Part shown: positions 32,083 through 40,798 of the stretch, in pieces
How the letters are laid out: each line of letters starts with the position of its first letter
How positions within the stretch are numbered: position 1 is the stretch's first letter
NCBI GenBank assembly: GCA_035623275.1
Contig: DASPTT010000033.1
Coordinates: 1 to 44,809 of the forward strand
From: DASPTT01 sp035623275
Lineage (GTDB): Bacteria > Actinomycetota > Acidimicrobiia > Acidimicrobiales > UBA8190
DNA length: 44,809 bases
Direction: 5' to 3'
Translations under genes and position numbers: made by a program
The notes under the pieces: model-generated
Seen by the model: the letters and a program-made list of their open reading frames with translations, nothing else
Databases searched by the model: none
What the model was told of the DNA's origin: nothing

Positions 32083-33024
32083 TCAGCGCACGAGGACGAT
32101 CTTGCCCAGCTTCTGGCCCTCGGTGAAGCGTTCGTAGGCGGCAGCCGCATTCGCCATGGGAAAGGTCTCGGCCAGCGGCACATGCACGCGGCGCGCCTCG
32201 AGGAGCGGCAGGACGTGTCGGCGGACGGCCGCGGCCACGGCCGTCTTTTCGGCCGGGCTCCGCGCCCGCAGTGTCGACCCGTGGATGCGGCCACGGCGCT
32301 GCATGAGCGCGAGGAGGTCGATCTCGGCGCGCGCACCGGCGCCGATGCCGATGACCGCCAACCGGCCGCCGGTGCCGAGCGAGGCGAGCACACCTGGGAA
32401 GCTCGCTCCCCCCACGAGCTCGAGGGCGACGTCGAAGGGGCCGCGGCCCAGCGCGGCCCCCGGGTCGAGCGCCTCGGCCGCGCCGAGCGCCCGCACCGAG
32501 TCCCGCAGCTCGGGAGCCCGCACGGAGGCCACCACCGAGGCGCCCGCGGCGGCGGCCAGCTGTACCGCCGCCGTCCCCACGCCACCCGCGGCACCGGTCA
32601 CGAGCACGCGGTCGCCGACGGACAGCCCGCACTGCGTGACGAGGGCGTCGTGGGCCGTGGAAAAGGCCTCGGCGAAGCCGCCCGCTTCGTCCCACGCCAT
32701 GCCCGAGGGCACGGGGATGAGGCAGGCGGCGTCGGCCACCGCCAACTCGGCCTGGGCCGCGCCGGGGACCACGGCCATGACCCGGTCACCGACCGACACG
32801 GTCGTGACCCGGGCGCCGACCGCGGCGACCACGCCGGCCAGCTCGATGCCGGGCACGTCGGGGAACACCCCGGGCGGCGCGGGGTACAGCCCGGCGCGCT
32901 GAAGAAGGTCCGCGGCGTTCAGACCGGCGGCCTTCACGTCCACGAGGACCTCGGTGTCCCCCGGCACCGGCTCGGGCTTGGGGGTCCACTCGAGCCGGCT
33001 GCCGGCGATGGTGACGGCGTGCAC
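32083..33024 (-). CDS. Zinc-independent NAD(P)H:quinone oxidoreductase (MDR family)
   Basis: A 313-residue medium-chain reductase. It has the GroES-like domain with AAGLNAADLLQRAGLYPAPP and PGIELAGVVAAVGARV. The nucleotide-binding motif is GDRVLVTGAAGGVGTAAVQL, and the typical quinone-reductase end MANAAAAYERFTEGQKLGKI is present. The zinc ligands of alcohol dehydrogenases are absent. The GTG start is 15 bases after the LapA-like gene stop, so it closes the bluB/ROK/LapA minus-strand operon. It reduces quinones or enones with NADPH by family knowledge; the cellular substrate is open. Confidence 0.9.
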   Translation of the reverse strand: MHAVTIAGSRLEWTPKPEPVPGDTEVLVDVKAAGLNAADLLQRAGLYPAPPGVFPDVPGIELAGVVAAVGARVTTVSVGDRVMAVVPGAAQAELAVADAACLIPVPSGMAWDEAGGFAEAFSTAHDALVTQCGLSVGDRVLVTGAAGGVGTAAVQLAAAAGASVVASVRAPELRDSVRALGAAEALDPGAALGRGPFDVALELVGGASFPGVLASLGTGGRLAVIGIGAGARAEIDLLALMQRRGRIHGSTLRARSPAEKTAVAAAVRRHVLPLLEARRVHVPLAETFPMANAAAAYERFTEGQKLGKIVLVR

Positions 33025-33039
33025 GAGGTCGGCCCGAGG

Positions 33040-33366
33040 TCAGGCCTTGCCGGCCTTGCCGGCCTTGCCGGCCTTGCCGGCCTTGTCGCCGCGCCCCTGG
33101 CGCTTGCGGCTGGGACGGGCCATGAGGTAGCCGACCACGCCGCCGATCACCAGGCAGCCGACGATCACCCAGATGAGCCGGGGGTGGCTGTGCACGCCCC
33201 AGAAGCGGACGTCGACCGGTTGCCAGTTCTCGATGACGAAGACGACGAGGAGGACGGCCACGAGACCCAGGACGCCGGTGCGCACCAGTCGCCTCCGCCG
33301 GCGGCGCTGGGCCAGCTCCAGCTCACCGGGCGCTCGACCGCTGCCGGCGTCCGCGCCCCTCGCCAT
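33040..33366 (-). CDS. LapA/DUF1049-like small membrane protein with KAG repeat tail
   Basis: A 108-residue protein. After a basic segment (AQRRRRRRLVRTG) it has one helix (VLGLVAVLLVVFVIENWQPV), then VRFWGVHSHPRLIWVIVGCL and a second helix ending in GYLMARPSRKR, a layout typical of LapA-domain (DUF1049) proteins. The C-terminus is KAGKAGKAGKAGKA, made by a 9-bp DNA repeat. In other bacteria LapA acts in lipopolysaccharide control with LapB; that role does not transfer to an actinobacterium. The function here is unknown. It lies between a ROK kinase and a quinone reductase. Confidence 0.8.
   Translation of the reverse strand: MARGADAGSGRAPGELELAQRRRRRRLVRTGVLGLVAVLLVVFVIENWQPVDVRFWGVHSHPRLIWVIVGCLVIGGVVGYLMARPSRKRQGRGDKAGKAGKAGKAGKA
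33043..33087 (-). repeat. 9-bp tandem repeat in the LapA-like gene
   Basis: GGCCTTGCC (+ strand) occurs four times exactly at 33043-33078 and once with a change at 33079-33087. It encodes the KAG repeats at the end of the LapA-like protein. Confidence 0.85.
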
Positions 33367-33404
33367 GGGCGAAGCCTACCGGCGGGCCGCAGCGTCCGGT
33401 GGTG

Positions 33405-34286
33405 TCACACGGCCAGGTGTTCGTCGTTCCAGAGCTTGATGCCACCGAGGATGCCGGCGGCGTTGTCGACGATGGTGACATCGGTCGCGTGCAGACCGGT
33501 GACGCGCCGGGAGTTGCCACCGCCGAGATAGCAGTGGTCGAAGAACGTCAACGCCCGGAAGGTGGCCACGGCCTTGTGGACGCGGCGGTTCCATCGCTCG
33601 GAGCCCACCTCCTTGCGCGCCCCCTCGCCGATCTGCTGGTTGTAGGTCTCCCCTTTGCGGAAGGGGTGGTGGGCGAACTCCAGGTGGGGCAGGAGCCGAC
33701 CCTCGTAGAAGAGGGCCGTGCCCACGCCCGTGCCGAGGGTGATCACGAGCTCGAGGCCCTTTCCCTGCACCACCGCAGCCCCCTGGACGTCCGCGTCGTT
33801 GGCCACCCGGGCCGGCTTGGCCAGGTGCTCGCTGAGCGCGGCGGCCAGGTCGAAGCCGAACCACTGGTGCACGAGCTCGTCGACCACGCGGGTGCCGAGC
33901 CCGCCCTCGGTCCCGAATTGCGGAGCGGAGAGGATCCGGCCCCCGCGCACCATGCCAGGGAACCCGGCCGAGATGCGGTCGTACTCGGGCAGTGGCGCCA
34001 CCATCGTGACCAGGCGGTCGACGAGCTGGGGCGGCGACATCGGGTACGTGGTGGGGACGCGCACGCGGTCCGCCACCATGGCGCCGGTGGCGTCGAGCAC
34101 CGACGCCTTGAGCCCGGTACCGCCGATGTCGATGGCCAGCGTGCACGGCCGCTCGGGGCGGCGCGTCAACGTGGGCGCGCCGGGCGCAGCGGTGCTCGCC
34201 GGTCCGTCGGTGCTCGGCGGTCCGTCGGTGCTCGCCGGTCCGTCGCCGCCGGACGCGGCCATCGTGCCGAGGTCCTCAGTCGCCAT
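33405..34286 (-). CDS. ROK-family sugar kinase, polyphosphate-glucokinase-like
   Basis: A 293-residue protein. The first 45 residues are a low-complexity Ser/Thr/Asp/Gly/Pro segment containing an 18-bp DNA repeat. The kinase starts with the phosphate loop LAIDIGGTGLKASVLDATG. It has GFPGMVRGGRI, the catalytic Asp in VANDADVQGAAVVQGKGLEL and TLGTGVGTALFYEGRLLPHL, as in actinobacterial polyphosphate/ATP glucokinases. The ROK zinc motif is not evident, and the usual ELGH segment reads LEFAHHPF. It probably phosphorylates glucose with polyphosphate or ATP. The start overlaps the bluB stop by 11 bases. An internal ATG at 34262 is an alternative. Confidence 0.85.
   Translation of the reverse strand: MATEDLGTMAASGGDGPASTDGPPSTDGPASTAAPGAPTLTRRPERPCTLAIDIGGTGLKASVLDATGAMVADRVRVPTTYPMSPPQLVDRLVTMVAPLPEYDRISAGFPGMVRGGRILSAPQFGTEGGLGTRVVDELVHQWFGFDLAAALSEHLAKPARVANDADVQGAAVVQGKGLELVITLGTGVGTALFYEGRLLPHLEFAHHPFRKGETYNQQIGEGARKEVGSERWNRRVHKAVATFRALTFFDHCYLGGGNSRRVTGLHATDVTIVDNAAGILGGIKLWNDEHLAV
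34192..34245 (-). repeat. 18-bp tandem repeat in the ROK kinase N-terminus
   Basis: Three units of GTGCTCGCCGGTCCGTCG type (+ strand) run at 34192-34209, 34210-34227 and 34228-34245; the middle copy differs by one base. It encodes the Thr-Asp-Gly-Pro repeat ahead of the kinase domain, keeping frame. Confidence 0.85.
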
Positions 34287-35046
34287 GTCCCTGCTCTCTG
34301 ACGGCGGGGGTCGCGACCGCGCCGCCCACCCTGCCCTCCTTCGTCAACCGGGCCAGCACGTCGGGGCCGACCGCGTCCCATCGGTCCGCGTGCAAGGCGC
34401 CGGCGAGAGGTGCGCGCGACCGCCACCCCTTGCGCTCGAGGTCGGGGGTCGCCTGCAGCGAGTGCACCGACCCCAGGCACAGCCAGGCCACGGGCCGCAG
34501 ATTGGCGGGGATGCCCAGGAGCTCGGCCAGGTACGCCTCGCGGTAGAAGGACACCCAGCCCATGCCCCAGCCCTCGGCGGTGCACGCCAGCCACATGTTC
34601 TCGATGGCCAGGCACACGGAGTAGAGGCCGGCATCGGCGATGGCGTGTCGGCCGAGCACGTTGGGCGCGCCGCGCCCGGGGTCGTAGGTGACGACCACCG
34701 ACAGGCTGGCTTCGAGGATGCCGTCGATCTTGATGGCGGCGAAGCGCTCGGCCTCCTCGCCCGCCAGCGAGTCGGCGAACACCTGGCGCTCAGCCTGCAC
34801 GTGCTCCCAAAAGGAGCGGCGGATGGTGTCGTCGGTGACGACGACGAAGTCCCACGGCTGGGAGAGGCCCACGCTCGGGGCGCAGTGCCCGGCGTCGAGG
34901 ATGCGTTCGAGCACTACCGGGTCCACCGGTCGGCCGTCGAATTCGGCGCGCACGTCGCGGCGGCGGTGGATCACCTCGTAGAGGCCGGCGTCGGGCCCGG
35001 CCCACGGCGTCATCGCATCGGCCTGCTTCGTCGCCCGTGCTCCCAT
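34276..35046 (-). CDS. bluB: BluB, 5,6-dimethylbenzimidazole synthase
   Basis: A 256-residue flavin-destructase of the nitroreductase fold. It converts reduced FMN and oxygen to 5,6-dimethylbenzimidazole, the lower ligand of vitamin B12. Diagnostic sequences are VIHRRRDVRAEFDGRPVDP, CAPSVGLSQPWDFVVVTDD, GLYSVCLAIENMWLACTAEG and GMGWVSFYREAYLAELLGIP. The C-terminal 60 residues extend past the usual core. M1 is at 35046; an ATG at 35013 is possible. A TAGTGT hexamer lies 9 bases before the first ATG. No other cobalamin gene is present in the window, so the rest of the pathway must be elsewhere. Confidence 0.93.
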   Translation of the reverse strand: MGARATKQADAMTPWAGPDAGLYEVIHRRRDVRAEFDGRPVDPVVLERILDAGHCAPSVGLSQPWDFVVVTDDTIRRSFWEHVQAERQVFADSLAGEEAERFAAIKIDGILEASLSVVVTYDPGRGAPNVLGRHAIADAGLYSVCLAIENMWLACTAEGWGMGWVSFYREAYLAELLGIPANLRPVAWLCLGSVHSLQATPDLERKGWRSRAPLAGALHADRWDAVGPDVLARLTKEGRVGGAVATPAVREQGHGD

Positions 35047-35141
35047 GCGTCAGGCACACTACCGGCGGTAGCCTCGGCCGACCCCCGATCGGGCGGCCGA
35101 GGCGGTTGGCGGCCCGACCATGGCACTCGAGGAGGGACGCT

Positions 35142-36566
35142 GTGTCCGATCAGCCCTGGCTCGGCGACGCCTGCTCCCTCGTCGACGCCTTCCGCAAGGG
35201 CGAGCTCTCACCGTTGGAGGCCCTGGACGCCTCCCTGTCCGCCATGGAGGCCTCGCGGCTCAACGCCTTCAGCCATGTCGACGCCGAGCGTGCCCGCGAG
35301 GCGGCGGCCGAGGCGGACGTGTCACTCCCTCTCGGCGGAGTGCCCATCGGCGTCAAGGAGCTCGACGAGGTCGCCGGCTGGCCCTTCACCGAGGGGTCGC
35401 TCGTCTTTGCGGACCGCGTCGCGTCGCGTACGGCGATCGTGGTGCGCCGTCTCCAGGAGGCCGGGGCCGTGCTCGCGGGCCAGACGACTGCGAGCGAGTT
35501 CGGAGGCATCAACTGCACGAGCACCAAGCTGCACGGCACCACCCGCAACCCGTGGAACTCCGAGCGCACGCCGGGCGGGTCCTCGGGGGGCTCGGCCGCG
35601 GCCGTGGCCGGCGGGCTCCTGCCCATCGCCACCGGCGGCGACGGCGGCGGGTCGATCCGGATCCCCGCGGCGCACACCGGCCTGTTCGGCCTCAAGGCCA
35701 CCTACGGGCGCATCCCCAAGGGCCCGGGCATCCACCAGGTCCCCCACACCGTGACCCTGGGCTGTGTCAGTCGGTCGGTTCGCGACACGGCGCGCTGGTT
35801 CGACGTGACCAACGGCTACGACCCCCACGACGTGCTCAGCCTGCCACGGGTCTCGGGATGGGAGGACGGGCTGGGCACGCGGCTCGAGACGCTGCGGCGA
35901 AGGCGCGCCGTGATCGCGGTGGACCTCGGCGTCGCCGTCGTCCACCCCGAGGTGGCCACGCTCGTGGAGCGACACGCCGAGCTGCTGGTGGCCGACGCGG
36001 GGCTGGCCCGGGTAGATGTGGCCGTGTCGTTCCCGACGTCGCTGTTCGAGTGGGCCATGTCGAACCTGGTGACGCTGCGCGACGACCTCGGCGACCGCTA
36101 TCCCGACTGCGAGCCCGACCTCACCATGGAGGTGATGCTCGGGATGAACATCGCCCACCACAACTACGACCTGAAGATGGCGGCCGCGGCGGAGCGCTTC
36201 CGCGTCGAGATGAACGAGTCCATGGCCACGCTCCTCGACCAGGTCGACTTCGTGCTGGCCGCAGTGAACCCGGACGTGGCCTTCGTCGCCGAGGGCCCGG
36301 TACCGATGACCGTCGGCGACGTGGACCTCCTCGAGCGCTTCGGCGGGGACGTGGTGCGCGCCGGTGCCAACCAGGGCAACCTCACCATGCCGGCCAACCT
36401 GGCCGGCAACCCGGCCGTGGCCATCCCCGTGGGCACGGTGGACGGACTGCCCGTGGGCGTACAGGTGATCGGCCGCCACCACGAGGAGCCGCTGCTTCTC
36501 GAGCTGGCGTCCATCGCCGAGCGCGAGCGGCCGTGGCCGTTGGTGGCCCCGAGCGCGCCCTGCTGA
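35142..36566 (+). CDS. Amidase signature family hydrolase
   Basis: A 474-residue amidase. Its Ser-Ser-Lys triad is visible: Lys72 in GVPIGVKELDEVAG, the cis-Ser at 147/148 in TPGGSSGGSAAAVAGG, and nucleophile Ser171 in ATGGDGGGSIRIPAA. The rest fits the family, including MPANLAGNPAVAIPVG near the end. It hydrolyses an amide bond; the substrate (for example aliphatic or aryl amide) is not predictable. The GTG at 35142 has GGAGGG upstream. A longer frame back to 35037 exists but lacks a ribosome site. It is divergent from bluB, with a 95-base gap. Confidence 0.92.
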   Translation: MSDQPWLGDACSLVDAFRKGELSPLEALDASLSAMEASRLNAFSHVDAERAREAAAEADVSLPLGGVPIGVKELDEVAGWPFTEGSLVFADRVASRTAIVVRRLQEAGAVLAGQTTASEFGGINCTSTKLHGTTRNPWNSERTPGGSSGGSAAAVAGGLLPIATGGDGGGSIRIPAAHTGLFGLKATYGRIPKGPGIHQVPHTVTLGCVSRSVRDTARWFDVTNGYDPHDVLSLPRVSGWEDGLGTRLETLRRRRAVIAVDLGVAVVHPEVATLVERHAELLVADAGLARVDVAVSFPTSLFEWAMSNLVTLRDDLGDRYPDCEPDLTMEVMLGMNIAHHNYDLKMAAAAERFRVEMNESMATLLDQVDFVLAAVNPDVAFVAEGPVPMTVGDVDLLERFGGDVVRAGANQGNLTMPANLAGNPAVAIPVGTVDGLPVGVQVIGRHHEEPLLLELASIAERERPWPLVAPSAPC

Positions 36567-36589
36567 CGGGCGGAGGCGGCGCCGTGTAG

Positions 36590-36627
36590 GGCGATCAGGG
36601 CCAGGCGATCAGGGCCGGGCGATCAGG
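36590..36627. repeat. 14-bp tandem repeat between amidase and P450
   Basis: GGCGATCAGGGCCA (36590-36603) and GGCGATCAGGGCCG (36604-36617) are followed by a partial third copy to 36627. The last copy contains the P450 stop codon on the minus strand. It lies where two genes converge. Confidence 0.8.
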
Positions 36628-37951
36628 CCGAGAGCGTCACGGGCAGGGCGGCCAGTCCCCGCAGGACGACGTTGTCCTTGTAGGCCAGCTCGCCGCCCGA
36701 CCGCTCCACGGTGGTGGCCCGCGCGAACAGGGTCGACAGGGCGATCTGCGACTCCAGACGGGCCAGCGCCGCGCCGAGGCAGTGGTGGAGGCCGAAACCG
36801 AACCCGAGGTGCGGGTTCTCACGCCGGGTGATATCGAAGGTCTCCGGGTCCTCGAAGGCAGCGGGGTCCCGGTTGGCCGAACCGATGAGCAGCATGGCGA
36901 ACTCGCCGCGGGCCACGGTCACGCCCCCCACCTCGATGTCCTCGGTGGCGACGCGTCCGGTGAGCTGCACCGGCGACACGTAGCGCAGCATCTCCTCCAC
37001 CGCGGTCCGCACCACGGCCGGGTCGTCCTGCAAGCGCGCCAGCTGGTCGGGATGGTCGAGCAGCGCCAGCGCTCCGCCGGCGATCAGGTTCACCGTCGTC
37101 TCGTGCCCGGCGACCAACAGGAGGATGCAGGTCGAGACGAGCTCGCCCGGCGAGAGCACGTCGCTCTTCTCCTTCGCGGCGATCAGGGCCGACAGCAGGT
37201 CGTCCCCCGGTTCCTGGCGCCGGCGGGCGATGAGCCCGGCGAAGTACTGCACGAAGGACAGGATGCCCAGCATGCGCTCCTCGATCGCCTCGGGCGGCAG
37301 GAGGAAGTCCGGGTCGAGCCCTCGGGCCATGGCGTCCGACCACACGCGGAACTGCTGGTGGTCCTCGGCGGGAACACCGAGCATCTCGACGATGACCTGC
37401 ACGGGCAGCGGGTAGGCCAGGTCCGCCACCAGGTCGGCCCGGCCCTTGGCCAAGGCCTCGTCCACCAGCTCCACGGAGATGTCGGTGATCCGGCCGCGCA
37501 GCGACTCGACGACCCGAGGTGTGAAGGCCTTCTGCACCAGCCCCCGCAGGCGCGTGTGGTCGGGCGGGTCCCGGAAGAGGAAGGGCGCCATCTCGGCGAG
37601 GGCATCGCCGATCGCGTTGCCGGGATCCTCGAACCGGCGCAGCGCACGGGCCCGCTCGACATCCGCGTTGCGGCCGTCGCTGCTGGCGCGCTTGTCGCGC
37701 AGCATGGCGAGGCAATCCGCGTGCCGGGTGAGCACCCAGAAGCCGAGTGGGCTCCGGTGCACGGGGTTGGCCTCCCGAAGCGGCGCGTACACGGCGGGCG
37801 GATCGGCGCGCCATGCGGGGTCGAAGGGGTCCCACACGAGGGAGCCGGACGCCTCCGCCTCGTCCCGGACGCTGCGGGCGAGCTCGCTCGTCTCCGACGA
37901 CAGGTCGGCGTACCAGCGGGCCGCCTCGCGGGCGGCTTCGTCGGTGATCAT
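36623..37951 (-). CDS. Cytochrome P450, last gene of the secretion-type operon
   Basis: About 442 residues from the ATG at 37951; a GTG at 37990 would add 13 residues. P450 motifs are clear: FRDPPDHTRLRGLVQKAFTP, the I-helix LVAGHETTVN, ExxR in VEEMLRYVSP and the heme loop FGFGLHHCLGAALARLE. Helix motifs are typical of bacterial class I P450s of broad lipid or terpenoid range. It starts 4 to 44 bases after the coupling-protein gene stop, so it may be co-transcribed with a conjugation-type cluster, an odd partnership. No redox partner is nearby. The substrate is unknown. Confidence 0.93.
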   Translation of the reverse strand: MITDEAAREAARWYADLSSETSELARSVRDEAEASGSLVWDPFDPAWRADPPAVYAPLREANPVHRSPLGFWVLTRHADCLAMLRDKRASSDGRNADVERARALRRFEDPGNAIGDALAEMAPFLFRDPPDHTRLRGLVQKAFTPRVVESLRGRITDISVELVDEALAKGRADLVADLAYPLPVQVIVEMLGVPAEDHQQFRVWSDAMARGLDPDFLLPPEAIEERMLGILSFVQYFAGLIARRRQEPGDDLLSALIAAKEKSDVLSPGELVSTCILLLVAGHETTVNLIAGGALALLDHPDQLARLQDDPAVVRTAVEEMLRYVSPVQLTGRVATEDIEVGGVTVARGEFAMLLIGSANRDPAAFEDPETFDITRRENPHLGFGFGLHHCLGAALARLESQIALSTLFARATTVERSGGELAYKDNVVLRGLAALPVTLSA

Positions 37952-37994
37952 CTGCGGGGTGCCGTCCTGGCGTGCCGGCTTGCCGCCCACGACG

Positions 37995-39509
37995 TCAGGG
38001 TACTGCGGCGGCGTCCGTCTCGGCCCGGGATCGCAGGAGGCGATCGTCCTGCCAGGGGCGCAGCGAGACCCGAAACGGCGGCAGGTGCCCGGACACGACG
38101 ACGGCCGTCCCGGGACCCACCCGGCGCAAGGCGTCGCCCGGCAGGAGCCGGTGCGCGCTGGGCGTCGAGGTGACCGATCCCCCGCCGCGCCCGTCGCGTG
38201 TGGTGGCCAGCGAGGGCGAGAGCGCCTCCCCGGCGAGCGCGCTGGCGTGCTCGAGCGTGGACAGGTCGGCGATGCCGGAGAGGAAGACCTTGGTGCGGTG
38301 GTTGTTCACCACGCTGCCCGCTCGAGCGCCGTAGCGGGCGGTGAGCTGCCCGAGGTCCTGCCACACCGTGACCAGCTGCACCCCGTGGCCGGCGGCGGTC
38401 GAGGCCAGGACGTCGAGCTCGGCCACCGGTGCGACGTTCGCCGCCTCGTCGAGAAGGACGAGCAGCGGCCGGTCCATCGCCCTCCCCAGGCGGGTGGCAC
38501 GGGCGAATGCAGCCTCGACCACCTGCCCGACCAAGGTGGCCAGCACGGGCCGGAGGCGCCGCTGGTCGTGCGCCGGCGCGCACAGGTAGAGCGTGTTGTC
38601 GCCGTCGAGGAGCCGGGCCGGGTCGACGTGGACGCCAAGCCCGGCCGATCCCGTGTCGCCCGCCGTCGTGCAAGCCGGCGGCGCGCTCCGGCACCATGAA
38701 GATGCTGCTGGGTCTGCGAACGCCTCGAGGACCGTCTCGGCCGTGGTGTAGACGGCACTGCGCTGGCGATCGTCACGGCCCCACGAGGCGCGAGCGGACC
38801 GCAGGGCCGCCCACTCGCCGGAGCGCTCGAGGATGCGGGCCGGCTCGTCCGTGTCGTGCTCGTCCAGCCAGGCCACCACGTCCGTCATGGACCGGTCCGC
38901 CAGCGCCCCTGCCAGGAGCAGCGGGGCGAGCAGCTTGGCAGCCAGCGCGTACCAGAAGGCCGCGTCCGTGAACGCGCCCGCCGACGCCTGGGCCACCTCC
39001 GCCAGCGCGTCGGCCATCCGGCGGGCGCCTGCCCACGTGTGGGTCGTGTCCAGGGGCGACCAGCAGGCGGAGACGGCACCGGTCGAAGCCGTGGGGTCGA
39101 AGACCCAGACGGTGCCGCGCGTCCGTCGCCACTCGAGGCTGTGGAGCATCAGGTCCGACTTCACCGATGCGGCGACGACCGGGCCATCCCATTCGAGGAG
39201 CGCGGGAATGGCCAGCCCGCTGGTCTTGCCGCTCTGAGTGGGGCCGACGACGAGCACCGACTGCCCGCGTTCGGCCGCCAGCATCCGGCGACCGATCCGG
39301 CCGATGGTCAGCCGGCCGGTGTGCGCACCGCGGACGGTCAGGGGGCCAAGCTCGCGCCGCGAGGCCCAGTGTGCGCTGTCACGGCGTCCCCGAGCCGTCG
39401 GCCGCCCAGCGTTGGCGCGCGCCCTCGGTCGAGTCACGTCGGCAGGGCGCGCCGCCAGGATGGTGCCGAGCACGACGAGCACGCCGACGGTCGGCAGGAG
39501 CCGCGTCAT
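37995..39509 (-). CDS. Type IV coupling protein (TraG/VirD4-like ATPase)
   Basis: A 504-residue protein. A short N-terminal membrane segment (residues 3-20) is followed by the ATPase domain. Walker A is in LVVGPTQSGKTSGLAIPALL, the Walker B-like strand is LLVLLDEAANVAPVAELDVL, and HGVQLVTVWQDLGQL matches the conserved conjugation-ATPase loop. The family brings DNA-protein substrates to a type IV secretion channel at the inner membrane. The start overlaps the VirB4-like stop (ATGA). Most actinobacterial homologues of this gene sit in the same gene order. It is the final secretion gene before the P450. Confidence 0.92.
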   Translation of the reverse strand: MTRLLPTVGVLVVLGTILAARPADVTRPRARANAGRPTARGRRDSAHWASRRELGPLTVRGAHTGRLTIGRIGRRMLAAERGQSVLVVGPTQSGKTSGLAIPALLEWDGPVVAASVKSDLMLHSLEWRRTRGTVWVFDPTASTGAVSACWSPLDTTHTWAGARRMADALAEVAQASAGAFTDAAFWYALAAKLLAPLLLAGALADRSMTDVVAWLDEHDTDEPARILERSGEWAALRSARASWGRDDRQRSAVYTTAETVLEAFADPAASSWCRSAPPACTTAGDTGSAGLGVHVDPARLLDGDNTLYLCAPAHDQRRLRPVLATLVGQVVEAAFARATRLGRAMDRPLLVLLDEAANVAPVAELDVLASTAAGHGVQLVTVWQDLGQLTARYGARAGSVVNNHRTKVFLSGIADLSTLEHASALAGEALSPSLATTRDGRGGGSVTSTPSAHRLLPGDALRRVGPGTAVVVSGHLPPFRVSLRPWQDDRLLRSRAETDAAAVP

Positions 39510-40798
39510 CGGGCGTCGGCGTCACGCATGCGGGCGTCCGTGTCGACGAGGTCGCGCTCGCCCGGCGCGAGCCGGTGCTCCACCAGGAACGACCGGTCTC
39601 CCACCTTCCACAGCGCCACGCCGCGCGGCAGCTGCGGCACCAGCTCGACCTCCGTGTCGCTCAGGCCGAGCAGCCGGCCGGCCTCGGCCAGCTCCCCGTG
39701 CGACTGGGCATAGACGACCCGGGTCTCCGAGTCCGCCAGGAGGCCCTCGGCCACCTGCACCTGCTCGGACCCGGCCGCGCCCACGGCACGCAGGTCCGAC
39801 AACCGGTGGAGCACCGCGACGTTGGCCACGCCGTGCGCCCGTGCCAGCTTCCAGGACGACTGGAGCCAGCGGGCCACGCCCAGGTTGGACAGGATGGCCC
39901 AGGCCTCGTCCACGACGAGGAACACGTTGGCGCTCCCCGGTGCACCTGCGGCGAGCCGGCTGTGCAACCACGCCGTCGCGCACGTCATGAGCACGCCGAG
40001 CGCCGCCGATCGGTACAGGGAGGAGAGGTCGAGCACGACCAGTGGGTCGTCGAGGGCGATCCCCACGGTGGTGGGCCCGTCGAACATCCCCCGCAGGTCG
40101 CCGGTGACGAGCCGGCGCAGCTCGAGCGCCACCTGACGCCCGTCGGCGGCCACCTGGTCCACCGTGGAGCGGACGGCCTGCGCGGCCGCGGCCGTCGGCT
40201 CGAGGAGGGCGTCCACGACGTCGGGCAGGACGGGGTGGCGACCGGACACCGCGTCCACGGCGAGGTCGAGCGCGCTGCGCTCGTTCGGGAGGAGCGCGCG
40301 TCCCAGGCTGGCCGCGGCCAGCGAGGCGAGCAGCTCGCACCGCCGGCGCACCACGTCGTCAGGTGGCACGCCCGCCGGGGCGTCGAGCGGGTTCAGGCGC
40401 AACGCGCCACCCGGTTGCAGTGCGATGGGGACCGAGCCCCAGGCACGCGCCAGGGACCCGTACTCTCCCTTGGGGTCCACCACCCAGGCCCGCCGGCCGA
40501 ATGCGGCCTGGCGCCACAGGTAGCTCTTGACGAACGCGCTCTTGCCCCGGCCGATCTGCCCGAAGACGATCATGTTGGGGTTGGTCAGCACCCCGTCGAG
40601 ATAGAGCTCGAAGGGGTCGTAGGCGAACGCGCTGCCCAGCAGGTCCCTCCCGATCAGCACCCCGCGGCCGCCGAGCCCGGGCTCGGATGCAAAGGGGTAC
40701 AGCGCACCCAGGTGGCGCGTGGTGACCTGGTGGGCGGGGACGGCCACGAGCGGGTCAGGCCAGCCCGCGCCCGAGCGGCAGCGAGCACACGAAGGCAC
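39506..40798 (-). CDS. VirB4-like conjugation ATPase
   Basis: About 430 residues from the GTG at 40798; a GTG at 40747 would avoid the 44-base overlap with the upstream gene. Walker A is seen in FGQIGRGKSAFVKSYL. AWVVDPKGEYGSLARAWG and NVFLVVDEAWAILSN (Walker B) are typical of VirB4/TraC energy proteins. This family powers the assembly of the secretion channel and transfer. The N-terminal part is short; in this gene family the typical N-domain is replaced by the separate SCO6880-like protein encoded upstream, so the two probably work as one. Confidence 0.9.
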   Translation of the reverse strand: MPSCARCRSGAGWPDPLVAVPAHQVTTRHLGALYPFASEPGLGGRGVLIGRDLLGSAFAYDPFELYLDGVLTNPNMIVFGQIGRGKSAFVKSYLWRQAAFGRRAWVVDPKGEYGSLARAWGSVPIALQPGGALRLNPLDAPAGVPPDDVVRRRCELLASLAAASLGRALLPNERSALDLAVDAVSGRHPVLPDVVDALLEPTAAAAQAVRSTVDQVAADGRQVALELRRLVTGDLRGMFDGPTTVGIALDDPLVVLDLSSLYRSAALGVLMTCATAWLHSRLAAGAPGSANVFLVVDEAWAILSNLGVARWLQSSWKLARAHGVANVAVLHRLSDLRAVGAAGSEQVQVAEGLLADSETRVVYAQSHGELAEAGRLLGLSDTEVELVPQLPRGVALWKVGDRSFLVEHRLAPGERDLVDTDARMRDADAR

